From NCBI GenBank assembly GCA_013115135.1, contig JABANP010000021.1, forward strand, positions 1 through 64,000: 64,000 bases of DNA, in the 5' to 3' direction. Source of the DNA: Perkinsus olseni (Eukaryota > Perkinsozoa > Perkinsida > Perkinsidae). The translations under genes were made by a program, and so were the position numbers. Under the pieces are notes generated by a model, which made no database searches, had not been told where the DNA came from, and worked only from the letters and a program-made list of their open reading frames with translations. This document shows, piece by piece, positions 1 to 11,900 of this stretch (position 1 is its first letter; each line of letters opens with the position of its first letter).

Positions 1-3000
1 CACAACTAAGTAGGTTATCGATGTCTCGAAGGGCATGCCGTCTTGCGTTCCACCACTCAACCTTGGCGACGGGGTATTATTAGTTCTCGGGAGTAATCAC
101 TCACAACTAAGTAGGTTATCGATGTCTCGAAGGGCATGCCGTCTTGCGTTCCACCACTCAACCTTTGGCGACGGGGTATTATTAGTTCTCGGGAGTAATC
201 ACTCACAACTAAGTAGGGTTATCGATGTCTCGAAGGCATGCCGTCTTGCGTTTCCACCACTCAACCTTGGCGACGGGGTATTATTAGTTCTCGGGAAGCA
301 ATCACTCACAACTAAGTAGGTTATCGATGTCTCGAAGGGCATGCCGTCTTGCGTTCCACCACTCAACCTTGGCGACGGGGTATTATTAGTTCTCGGGAAG
401 TAATCACTCACAACTAAGTAGGTTATCGATGTCTCGAAGGCATGCCGTCTTGCGTTCCACCACTCAACCTTTGGCGACGGGGTATTATTAGTTCTCGGGA
501 GTAATCACTCACAACTAAGTAGGTTATCGATGTCTCGAAGGGCATGCCGTCTTGCGTTCCACCACTCAACCTTGGCGACGGGGTATTATTAGTTCTCGGA
601 AGTATTCACTCACAACTAAGTAGGTTATCGATGTCTCGAAGGGCATGCCGTCTTGCGTTCCACCACTCAACCTTTGGCGACGGGGTATTATTAGTTCTCG
701 GGAGTAATCACTCACAACTAAGTAGGTTATCGATGTCTCGAAGGGCATGCCGTCTTGCGTTCCACCACTCAACCTTTGGCGACGGGGTATTATTAGTTCT
801 CGGAAGTAATCACTCACAACTAAGTAGGTTATCGATGTCTCGAGAAGACATGCCGTCTTGCGTTCCACCACTCAACCTTTGGCGACGGGGTATTATTAGT
901 TCCTCGGGAGTAATCACTCACAACTAAGTAGGTTATCGGATGTCTTCGGGAAGGCATGCCGTCTTGCGTTCCACCACTCAACCTTGGCGACGGGGTATTA
1001 TCAGTTCTCGGAAGCAATCACTCACAACTAAGTAGGTTATCGATGTCTCGAAGGGCATGCCGTCTTGCGTTCCACCACTCAACCCTTGGCGACGGGGTAT
1101 TATTAGTTCTCGGGAGTAATCTTACTCACAACTAAGTAGGTTATCGATGTCTCGAAGGGCATGCCGTCTTGCGTTCCACCACTCAACCTTTGGCGACGGG
1201 GTATTATTAGTTCTCGGAGTAATCACTCACAACTAAGTAGGTTATCGATGTCTCGAGGGCATGCCGTCTTGCGTTCCACCACTCAACCTTGGCGACGGGG
1301 TATTATTAGTTCTCGGGAGTAATCACTCACAACTAAGTAGGGTTATCGATGTCTCGAAGGGCATGCCGTCTTGCGTTCCACCACTCAACCTTGGCGACGG
1401 GGTATTATTAGTTCTCGGGAAGTAATCACTCACAACTAAGTAGGTTATCGATGTCTCGAAGGGCATGCCGTCTTGCGTCTCCAACCACCTCAACCCTTGG
1501 CGACGGGGTATTATTAGTTCTCGGGAGTAACTCACTCACAAACTAAGTGGGTTATCGATGTCTCGAAGGCATGCCGTCTTGCGTTCCACCACTCAACATT
1601 GGCGACGGGGTATTATTAGTTCTCGGGAAGTAATCACTCACAACTAAGTAGGTTATCGATGTCTCGAAGGCATGCCGTCTTGCGTTCCACCACTCAACCT
1701 TTGGCGACGTGGTGTTATTAGTTCTCGGGAAGTAATCACTCACAACTAAGTAGGTTATCGATGTCTCGAAGGGCATGCCGTCTTGCGTTCCACCACTCAA
1801 CCTTGGCGACGGGGTATTATTAGTTCTCGGGAGTAATCACTCACAACTAAGTAGGTTATCGATGTCTCGAAGGGCATGCCGTCTTGCGTTCCACCACTCA
1901 ACCTTGGCGACGGGGGTATTACTAGTTCTCGGGAGTAATCACTCACAACCAAGTGGGTTATCGATGTCTCGAAGGCATGCCGTCTTGCGTTTCACCACTC
2001 AACCCTTGGCGACGGGGTATTATCAGTTCTCGGAAGCAATCACTCACAACTAAGTAGGTTATCGATGTCTCGAGGGCATGCCGTCTTGCGTTCCACCACT
2101 CAACCTTTGGCGACGGGGTATTATTAGTTCTCGGGAAGTAATCGTTCACAACTAAGTAGGTTATCGATGTCTCGAGGGCATGCCGTCTTGCGTTCCACCC
2201 ACTCAACCTTGGCGACGGGGTATTATTACTTCTCGGGAGTAATCACTCACAACTAAGTAGGTTATCGATGTCTCGAGGGCATGCCGTCTTGCGTTCCACC
2301 ACTCAACCTCTTGGCGACGGGGTATTATTAGTTCTCGGGAGTAATCACTCACAACTAAGTAGGTTATCGATGTCTCGAAGGGCATGCCGTCTTGCGTTCC
2401 ACCACTCAACCTTGGCGACGGGGTATTATTAGTTCTCGGGAGTAATCACTCACAACTAAGTAGGTTATCGATGTCTCGAAGGCATGCCGTCTTGCGTTCC
2501 ACCACTCAACCTTGGCGACGGGGTATTATTAGTTCTCGGGAGTAATCACTCACAACTAAGTAGGTTATCGATGTCTCGAAGACATGCCGTCTTGCGTTCC
2601 ACCACTCAACCTTGGCGACGGGGTATTATTAGTTCTCGGAGTAATCACTCACAACTAAGTAGGTTATCGATGTCTCGAAGACATGCCGTCTTGCGTTTCA
2701 CCGCTCAACATTGGCGACGGGGTAGTATTAGTTCTCGGAAGCATTCACTCACAACTAAGTAGGTTATCGATGTCTCGAAGACATGCCGTCTTGCGTTCCA
2801 CCGCTCAACATTGGCGACGGGGTATTATTAGTTCTCGGGAGTAATCACTCACAACTAAGTAGGTTATCGATGTCTCGAAGACATGCCGTCTTGCGTTCCA
2901 CCACTCAACCTTGGCGACGGGGTATTATTAGTTCTCGGAAGCATTCACTCACAACTAAGTAGGTTATCGGATGTCTCGAAGACATGCCGTCTTGCGTTCC

Positions 3001-6000
3001 ACCACTCAACCTTTGGCGACGGGGTATTATTAGTTCTCGGAAGTATTCACTCACAACTCAAGTAGGTTATCGATGTCTCGAAGACATGCCGTCTTGCGTT
3101 CCACCACTCAACCTTTGGCGACGGGGTATTATTAGTTCTCGGAAGCATTCACTCACAACTAAGTAGGTTATCGATGTCTCGAGGGCATGCCGTCTTGCGT
3201 TCCACCACTCAACCTTGGCGACGGGGTATTATTAGTTCTCGGGAGTAATCACTCACAACTAAGTAGGTTATCGATGTCTCGAGGGCATGCCGTCTTGCGT
3301 TCCACCACTCAACCTTGGCGACGGGGTATTATTAGTTCTCGGGAGTAATCACTCACAACTAAGTGGGTTATCGATGTCTCGAGGGCATGCCGTCTTGCGT
3401 TCCACCACTCAACCTTGGCGACGGGGTATTATTAGTTCTCGGGAGTAATCACTCACAACCAAGTGGGTTATCGATGTCTCGAAGGCATGCCGTCTTGCGT
3501 TTCACCACTCAACATTGGCGACGGGGTATTATTAGTTCTCGGAAGCATTCACTCACAACTAAGTAGGTTATCGATGTCTCGAGGGCATGCCGTCTTGCGT
3601 TCCACCACTCAACCTTGGCGACGGGGTATTATTAGTTCTCGGGAGTAATCACTCACAACTAAGTAGGTTATCGATGTCTCGAGGGCATGCCGTCTTGCGT
3701 TCCACCACTCAACCTTGGCGACGGGGTATTACTAGTTCTCGGGAGTAATCACTCACAACCAAGTGGGTTATCGATGTCTCGAAGGGCATGCCGTCTTGCG
3801 TTTCACCACTCAACCCTTGGCGACGGGGTATTATCAGTTCTCGGAAGTAATCACTCACAACTAAGTAGGTTATCGATGTCTCGAGGGCATGCCGTCTTGC
3901 GTTCCACCACTCAACCCTTGGCGACGGGGTATTATTAGTTCTCGGGAAGTAATCACTCACAACTAAGTAGGTTATCGATGTCTCGAGGGCATGCCGTCTT
4001 GCGTTCCACCACTCAACCTTGGCGACGGGGTATTATTAGTTTTTCTCGGGAGTAATCACTCACAATTAAGTAGGTTATCGATGTCTCGAAGGGCATGCCG
4101 TCTTGCGTTCCACCACTCAACCTCGGCGACGGGGTATTATTAGTTCTCGGGAGTAATCACTCACAACTAAGTAGGTTATCGATGTCTCGAAGGCATGCCG
4201 TCTTGCGTTCCACCACTCAACCTTGGCGACGGGGTATTATTAGTTCTCGGAGTAATCACTCACAACTAAGTAGGTTATCGATGTCTCGAAGGCATGCCGT
4301 CTTGCGTTCCACCACTCAACCTTGGCGACGGATATTATTAGTTCTCGGGAGTAATCACTCACAACTAAGTAGGTTATCGATGTCTCGAAGACATGCCGTC
4401 TTGCGTTCCATCGCTCAACCTTGGCGACGGGGTATTATTAGTTCTCGGAATCATTCACTCACAACTAAGTAGGTTATGGATGTCTCGAAGACATGCCGTC
4501 TTGCGTTCCACCGCTCAACATTGGCGACGGGGTATTATTAGTTCTCAGAAGCATTCACTCACAACTAAGTAGGTTATCGATGTCTCGAAGACATGCCGTC
4601 TTGCGTTCCACCACTCAACATTGGCGACGGGGTATTATTAGTTCTCAGAAGTAATTCACTCACAACTAAGTAGGTTATCGATGTCTCGAAGACATGCCGT
4701 CTTGCGTTCCACCGCTCAACATTGGCGACGGGGTATTATTAGTTCTCAGGAAGCATTCACTCACAACTAAGTAGGTTATCGATGTCTCGAAGACATGCCG
4801 TCTTGCGTTTCACCACTCAACCTTGGCGACGGGGTATTATTAGTTCTCGGAAGCATTCACTCACAACTAAGTAGGTTATGGATGTCTCGAAGACATGCCG
4901 TCTTGCGTTCCACCGCTCAACATTGGCGACGGGGTATTATTAGTTCTCGGAAGCATTCACTCACAACTCAGTAGGTTATCGATGTCTCGAAGACATGCCG
5001 TCTTGCGTTCCACCACTCAACTTTGGCGACGGGGTATTATTTGTTCTCGGGAGTAATCACTCACAACTAAGTAGGTTATCGATGTCTCGAAGGCATGCCG
5101 TCTTGCGTTCCACCACTCAACCTTGGCGACGGGGTATTATTAGTTCTCGGGAGTAATCACTCACAACTAAGTAGGTTATCGATGTCTCGAGGGCATGCCG
5201 TCTTGCGTTCCACCACTCAACCTTGGCGACGGGGTATTATTAGTTCTCGGGAGTAATCACTCACAACTAAGTGGGTTATCGATGTCTCGAGGGCATGCCG
5301 TCTTGCGTTCCACCACTCAACCTTGGCGACGGGGTATTATTAGTTCTCGGGAGTAATCACTCACAACCAAGTGGGTTATCGATGTCTCGAAGGCATGCCG
5401 TCTTGCGTTTCACCACTCAACATTGGCGACGGGGTATTATTAGTTCTCGGAAGCAATCACTCACAACTAAGTAGGTTATCGATGTTTCGAAGGCATGCCG
5501 TCTTGCGTTTCACCACTCAACCTTGGCGACGGGGTATTATTAGTTCTCGGAGTAATCACTCACAACTAAGTAGGTTATCGATGTCTCGAGGGCATGCCGT
5601 CTTGCGTTCCACCACTCAACCTTGGCGACGGGGTATTACTAGTTCTCGGGAGTAATCACTCACAACCAAGTGGGTTATCGATGTCTCGAAGGCATGCCGT
5701 CTTGCGTTTCACCACTCAACCTTGGCGACGGGGTATTATCAGTTCTCGGAAGTAATCACTCACAACTAAGTAGGTTATCGATGTCTCGAGGGCATGCCGT
5801 CTTGCGTTCCACCACTCAACCTTGGCGACGGGGTATTATTAGTTCTCGGGAGTAATCACTCACAACTAAGTAGGTTATCGATGTCTCGAGGGCATGCCGT
5901 CTTGCGTTCCACCACTCAACCTTGGCGACGGGGTATTATTTTTTCTCGGGAGTAATCACTCACAATTAAGTAGGTTATCGATGTCTCGAGGGCATGCCGT

Positions 6001-6960
6001 CTTGCGTTCCACCACTCAACCTCGGCGACGGGGTATTATTAGTTCTCGGGAGTAATCACTCACAACTAAGCGGGTTATCGATGTCTCGAAGGCATGCCGT
6101 CTTGCGTTCCAGCACAACTCAAGCTTGGCGACAGGGTAGTATTGGTTCTCGCAAGTAACCACTCACAACTAAGTAGGTTAGCGATGTCTCGAAGGCGTGC
6201 CGTCTTGCGTTCCACCACTCAACCTTGGCGACGGATATTATTAGTTCTCGGGAGTAATCACTCACAACTAAGTAGGTTATCGATGTCTCGAAGACATGCC
6301 GTCTTGCGTTCCATCGCTCAACCTTGGCGACGGGGTATTATTAGTTCTCGGAATCATTCACTCACAACTAAGTAGGTTATGGATGTCTCGAAGACATGCC
6401 GTCTTGCGTTCCACCGCTCAACATTGGCGACGGGGTATTATTAGTTCTCAGAAGCATTCACTCACAACTAAGTAGGTTATCGATGTCTCGAAGACATGCC
6501 GTCTTGCGTTCCACCGCTCAACATTGGCGACGGGGTATTATTAGTTCTCAGAAGCATTCACTCACAACTAAGTAGGTTATCGATGTCTCGAAGACATGCC
6601 GTCTGGCGTTTCCACCACTCAACCTTGGCGACGGGGTATTATTAGTTCTCGGAATCATTCACTCACAACTAAGTAGGTTATGGATGTCTCGAAGACATGC
6701 CGTCTTGCGTTCCACCGCTCAACATTGGCGACGGGGTATTATTAGTTCTCGGAAGCATTCACTCACAACTCAGTAGGTTATCGATGTCTCGAAGACATGC
6801 CGTCTTGCGTTCCACCACTCAACTTTGGCGACGGGGTATTATTGGTTCCCGGAAACATTCACTCACAACTAAGTAGGGCATGCCGTCTTGCGTTTCACCA
6901 CTCAACATTGGCGACGGGGTATTATTAGTTCTCGGAAGCATTCACTCACAACTAAGTAGG
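1..6960. repeat. 100-bp satellite array, left block
   Basis: A head-to-tail tandem repeat with a unit of about 100 bp runs unbroken from the first base. Each unit contains the landmarks AGGTTATCGATGTCTCGA, GCATGCCGTCTTGCG, CAACCTTGGCGACGGGGTAT and TCACTCACAACTAAG. Recurrent variants alternate: AAGACATGCC or GGGCATGCC, CTCAACATTGG or CTCAACCTTGG, and AAGTGGGTT or AAGTAGGTT. In roughly the first 4 kb, unit length wanders between about 98 and 105 because of single-base length changes in G, C, T and A runs. Further in, units are close to 100 bp. Frames stay open across units only because the repeat lacks stops in some frames; there is no codon structure or start context to suggest a gene. The location could be subtelomeric or pericentromeric; no telomere repeat is visible. 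Confidence 0.97.
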
Positions 6961-8905
6961 TACCAATCAGGCTGATGATCTGGTATTTTCCTTACTCGAG
7001 TGACGTAGTCGTGAAGTGGTCTTTATCACCTTTGTGTGCTGTGGAAACTCATTTGGCGTGGGAGTCGACGGCCAAAAAGCTTGAAATTACTCTTTACGTC
7101 TACCAATGACGCTGATGATCTGAATATATCCCTATTCGGGTGGCACAGCCGTGAAGTGGTCTGTATCTCTCCCGTATGCTGTGGAAACTCATATCGGTTG
7201 GGAGTTGACCGAGAGACAGGTTGACATGAATCTCTGCTGCTACCAATGAGGCTGATGATCTAACCTTTTCTTTACTCGCATGACATAGCCTCGGAATGCC
7301 CTGTATCGCATTCATGTTCGGTGGAAACTCATGTCGCGTGGGAGTCGACGGACAAAAGGTTCGACATCAGTCTTCGCGTTTTCCACTGGTAGATTACCAG
7401 TGACGCTGATGATCCAAACATATCCTCACTCGGGCGAGATAGTCGTCAAGTGGTCTGTCTCACCTCAATGTGCTCTGGAAACTCATATCGAGTGAAACCC
7501 GATGGTTGACGGAGAGAAAGGTTGACATGAATCTCTGCTGCTACCAATGAGGCTGATGATCTGGTCTTTTCCTTTCTCGAGTGACGTTGTCGTGAAGTGG
7601 TCTTTATTACCTTCGTGTGCTGTGGGAACTCATATGGAGTGGGAGTTGACTGACAGAAAAATTGACATCACCCCTTGCTGCTATCAATGAGGCTGGTGAT
7701 CTGGATATATCCCTATTCGGGTGGCACAGTCGTGAAGTGGTCTGTATCTCCCCCGTATGCTGTGGAAACTCATATCGAGTGGGAGTTGACGTAGAGAAAG
7801 GTTGACATGAATCTCCGCTGCTACCAATCAGGCTGATGATCTGGTATTTTCCTTACTCGAGTGACGTAGTCGTGAAGTGGTCTTTATCACCTTTGTGTGC
7901 TGTGGAAACTCATTTGGCGTGGGAGTCGACGGCCAAAAAGCTTGAAATTACTCTTTACGTCTACCAATGACGCTGATGATCTGAATATATTCCTATTCGG
8001 GTGGCACAGCCGTGAAGTGGTCTGTATCTCTCCCGTATGCTGTGGAAACTCATATCGGTTGGGAGTTGACCGAGAGACAGGTTGACATGAATCTCTGCTG
8101 CTACCAAAGAGGCTGATGATCTAACCTTTTCTTTACTCGCATGACATAGCCTCAGAATGCCCTGTATCGCATTCATGTTCGGTGGAAACTCATGTCGCGT
8201 GGGAGTCGACGGACAAAAGGTTCGGCATCAGTCTTCGCGTTTGCCACTGGTAGATTACCAGTGACGCTGATGATCCAAACATATCCTCACTCGGGCGAGA
8301 TAGTCGTCAAGTGGTCTGTCTCACCTCAATGTGCTCTGGAAACTCATATCGAGTGAAACCCGATGGTTGACGGAGAGAAAGGTTGACATGAATCTCTGCT
8401 GCTACCAATGAGGCTGATGATCTGCTCTTTTCCTTTCTCGAGTGACGTTGTCGTGAAGTGGTCTTTATTACCTTTGTGTGCTGTGGGAACTCATATGGAG
8501 TGGGAGTCGACTGACAGAAAAATTGACATCACCCCTTGCTGCTATCAATGAAGCTGGTGATCTGGATATATCCCTATTCGGGTGGCACAGTCGTGAAGTG
8601 GTCTGTATCTCCCCCGTATGCTGTGGAAACTCATATCGAGTGGGAGTTGACGTAGAGAAAGGTTGACATGAATCTCTGCTGCTACCAATCAGGCTGATGA
8701 TCTGGTATTTTCCTTACTCGAGTGACGTAGTCGTGAAGTGGTCTTTATCACCTTTGTGTGCTGTGGAAACTCATTTGGCGTGGGAGTCGACGGCCAAAAA
8801 GCTTGAAATTACTCTTTACGTCTACCAATGACGCTGATGATCTGAATATATCCCTATTCGGGTGGCACAGCCGTGAAGTGGTCTGTATCTCTCCCGTATG
8901 CTGTG
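6961..8905. repeat. ~143-bp monomer satellite in an 861-bp higher-order repeat
   Basis: A second, unrelated tandem family is embedded in the 100-bp array. Monomers of about 139-155 bp begin with TACCAATSAGGCTGATGATCT-like sequence near 6961, 7100, 7241, 7395, 7542 and 7682. The six monomers differ clearly from one another, but the whole six-monomer block recurs nearly identically at 7822 and again at 8683, a shift of exactly 861 bp each time. There are therefore two complete higher-order copies and a truncated third of about 223 bp. The left junction with the 100-bp satellite is ...AACTAAGTAGG/TACCAATC and the right junction is ...GTATGCTGTG/TAGGTTATCG. Conserved boxes inside the monomers include GTGAAGTGGTCT and TGTGGAAACTCAT. 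Confidence 0.95.
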
Positions 8906-11900
8906 TAGGTTATCGATGTCTCGATGTCTTGCGTTCCACCACTCAACCTTGGCGACGGGGTATTATTAGTTCTCGGGAGTAATCACTCACAACTAACTGG
9001 GTTATCGATGTCTCGAAGGCATGCCGTCTTGCGTTCCACCACTCAACCTTGGCGACGGGGTATTATTAGTTCTCGGGAGTAATCACTCACAACTGAGTAG
9101 GTTATCGATGTCTCGAGGGCATGCCGTCTTGCGTTCCAGTACTCAACGTTGGCGACGGGGTATTATTAGTTCTCGGGAGTAATCACTCACAACTAAGTGG
9201 GTTATCGATGTCTCGAAGGCATGCCGTCTTGCGTTCCACCACTCAACCTTGGCGACGGGGTATTATTGGTTCCCGGAAGTATTCACTCACAACTAAGTAG
9301 GTTATCGATGTCTCGAAGGCATGCCGTCTTGCGTTTCACCACTTAACCTTGGCGACGGGGTATTATTAGTTCTCGGGAGTAATCACTCACAACTGAGTAG
9401 GTTATCGATGTCTCGAAGGCATGCCGTCTTGCGTTCCAGCACTCAACGTTGGCGACGGGGTATTATTAGTTCTCGGGAGTAATCACTCACAACTAAGTAG
9501 GTTATCGATGTCTCGAGGGCATGCCGTCTTGCGTTCCACCACTCAACCTTGGCGACGGGGTATTATTAGTTCTCGGGAGTAATCACTCACAACTAGGTAG
9601 GTTATCGATGTTTCGAAGGCATGCCGTCTTGCGTTCCAGTACTCAACCTTGGCGACAGGATACGAGTGGTTCTCGCAAGCACTCACTTGCAACTAAGTAG
9701 GTTATCGATGTCTCGAAGGCATGCCGTCTTGCGTTTCACCACTCAATCTTGGCGACGGGGTATTATTGGTTCCCGGAAGCATTCACTCACAACTAAGCAG
9801 GTTATCGATGTCTCGAGGGCATGCCCTCTTGCCTTCCAGTACTCAACCTTGGCGACAGGATACGATTGGTTCTCGGGAGTAATCACTCACAACTAAGTGG
9901 GTTATCGATGTCTCGGAGGCATGCCGTCTCGCGTTCCAGTACTCAACCTTGGCGACGGGGTATTATTAGTTCTCGGGAGTAATCACTCACAACTAAGTAG
10001 GTTATCGATGTTTCGAAGGCATGCCGTCTTGCGTTCCAGTACTCAACCTTGGCGACGGGGTATTATTAGTTCTCGGGAGTAATCACTCACAACTAAGTAG
10101 GTTATCGATGTCTCGAGGGCATGCCGTCTTGCGTTCCACCACTCAACCTTGGCGACGGGGTATTATTAGTTCTCGGGAGTAATCACTCACAACTAACTGG
10201 GTTATTGATGTCTCGAAGGCATGCCGTCTTGCGTTTCACCACTCAACCTTGGCGACGGGGTATTATTAGTTCTCGGGAGTAATCACTCATAACTGAGTAG
10301 GTTATCGATGTCTCGAGGGCATGCCGTCTTGCGTTCCACCACTCAACCTTGGCGACGGGGTATTATTAGTTCTCGGGAGTAATCACTCACAACTAAGTAG
10401 GTTATCGATGTCTCGAGGGCATGCCGTCTTGCGTTCCACCACTCAACCTTGGCGACGGGGTATTATTAGTTCTCGGGAGTAATCACTCACAACTGAGTAG
10501 GTTATCGATGTCTCGAGGGCATGCCGTCTTGCGTTTCACCACTCAACCTTGGCGACGGGGTATTATTAGTTCTCGGGAGTAATCACTCACAACTAAGTAG
10601 GTTATCGATGTCTCGAGGGCATGCCGTCTTGCGTTCCACCACTCAACCTTGGCGACGGGGTATTATTAGTTCTCGGGAGTAATCACTCACAACTAAGTGG
10701 GTTATCGATGTCTCGAAGGCATGCCGTCTTGCGTTCCACCACTCAACCTTGGCGACGGGGTATTATTAGTTCTCGGGAGTAATCACTCACAACTAAGTGG
10801 GTTATCGATGTCTCGAGGCATGCCGTCTTGCGTTCCACCACTCAACCTTGGCGACGGGGTATTATTAGTTCTCGGGAGTAATCACTCACAACTAAGTAGG
10901 TTATCGATGTCTCGAGGGCATGCCGTCTTGCGTTCCCACCACTCAACCTTGGCGACGGGGTATTATTAGTTCTCGGGAGTAATCACTCACAACTAAGTAG
11001 GTTATCGATGTCTCGAGGGCATGCCGTCTTGCGTTCCACCACTCAACCTTGGCGACGGGGTATTATTAGTTCTCGGGAGTAATCACTCACAACTAAGTAG
11101 GTTATCGATGTCTCGAGGGCATGCCGTCTTGCGTTTCCACCACTCAACCTTGGCGACGGGGTATTATTAGTTCTCGGGAAGCAATCACTCACAACTAAGT
11201 AGGTTATCGATGTCTCGAGGGCATGCCGTCTTGCGTTCCCACCACTCAACCTTGGCGACGGGGTATTATTAGTTCTCGGGAGTAATCACTCACAACTAAG
11301 TAGGTTATCGATGTCTCGAGGGCATGCCGTCTTGCGTTTCACCACTCAACCTTGGCGACGGGGTATTATTAGTTCTCGGGAGTAATCACTCACAACTAAG
11401 TAGGTTATCGATGTCTCGAAGGCATGCCGTCTTGCGTTTCACCACTCAACCTTGGCGACGGGGTATTATTGGTTCTCGGGAGTAATCACTCACAACTAAG
11501 TAGGTTATCGATGTCTCGAAGGCATGCCGTCTTGCGTTTCACCACTCAACCTTGGCGACGGGGTATTATTAGTTCTCGGGAGTAATCACTCACAACTAAG
11601 TAGGTTATCGATGTCTCGAAGGCATGCCGTCTTGCGTTCCACCACTCAACCTTGGCGACGGGGTATTATTGGTTCTCGGGAGTAATCACTCACAACTAAG
11701 TAGGTTATCGATGTCTCGAGGGCATGCCGTCTTGCGTTCCACCACTCAACCTTGGCGACGGGGTATTATTGGTTCTCGGGAGTAATCACTCACAACTAAG
11801 TAGGTTATCGATGTCTCGAGGGCATGCCGTCTTGCGTTCCACCACTCAACCTTGGCGACGGGGTATTATTGGTTCTCGGGAGTAATCACTCACAACTAAG

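Noticed and set aside
1..300. Possible telomere at the window start
   Set aside because: No short telomeric repeat (TTTAGGG- or TTAGGG-like) is present; the first base is already inside the satellite.
6961..8905. CENP-B-box-like sequence around GGAAACTCATATCGAGTGGGA
   Set aside because: The essential TTCG....A..CGGG spacing is not met on either strand.
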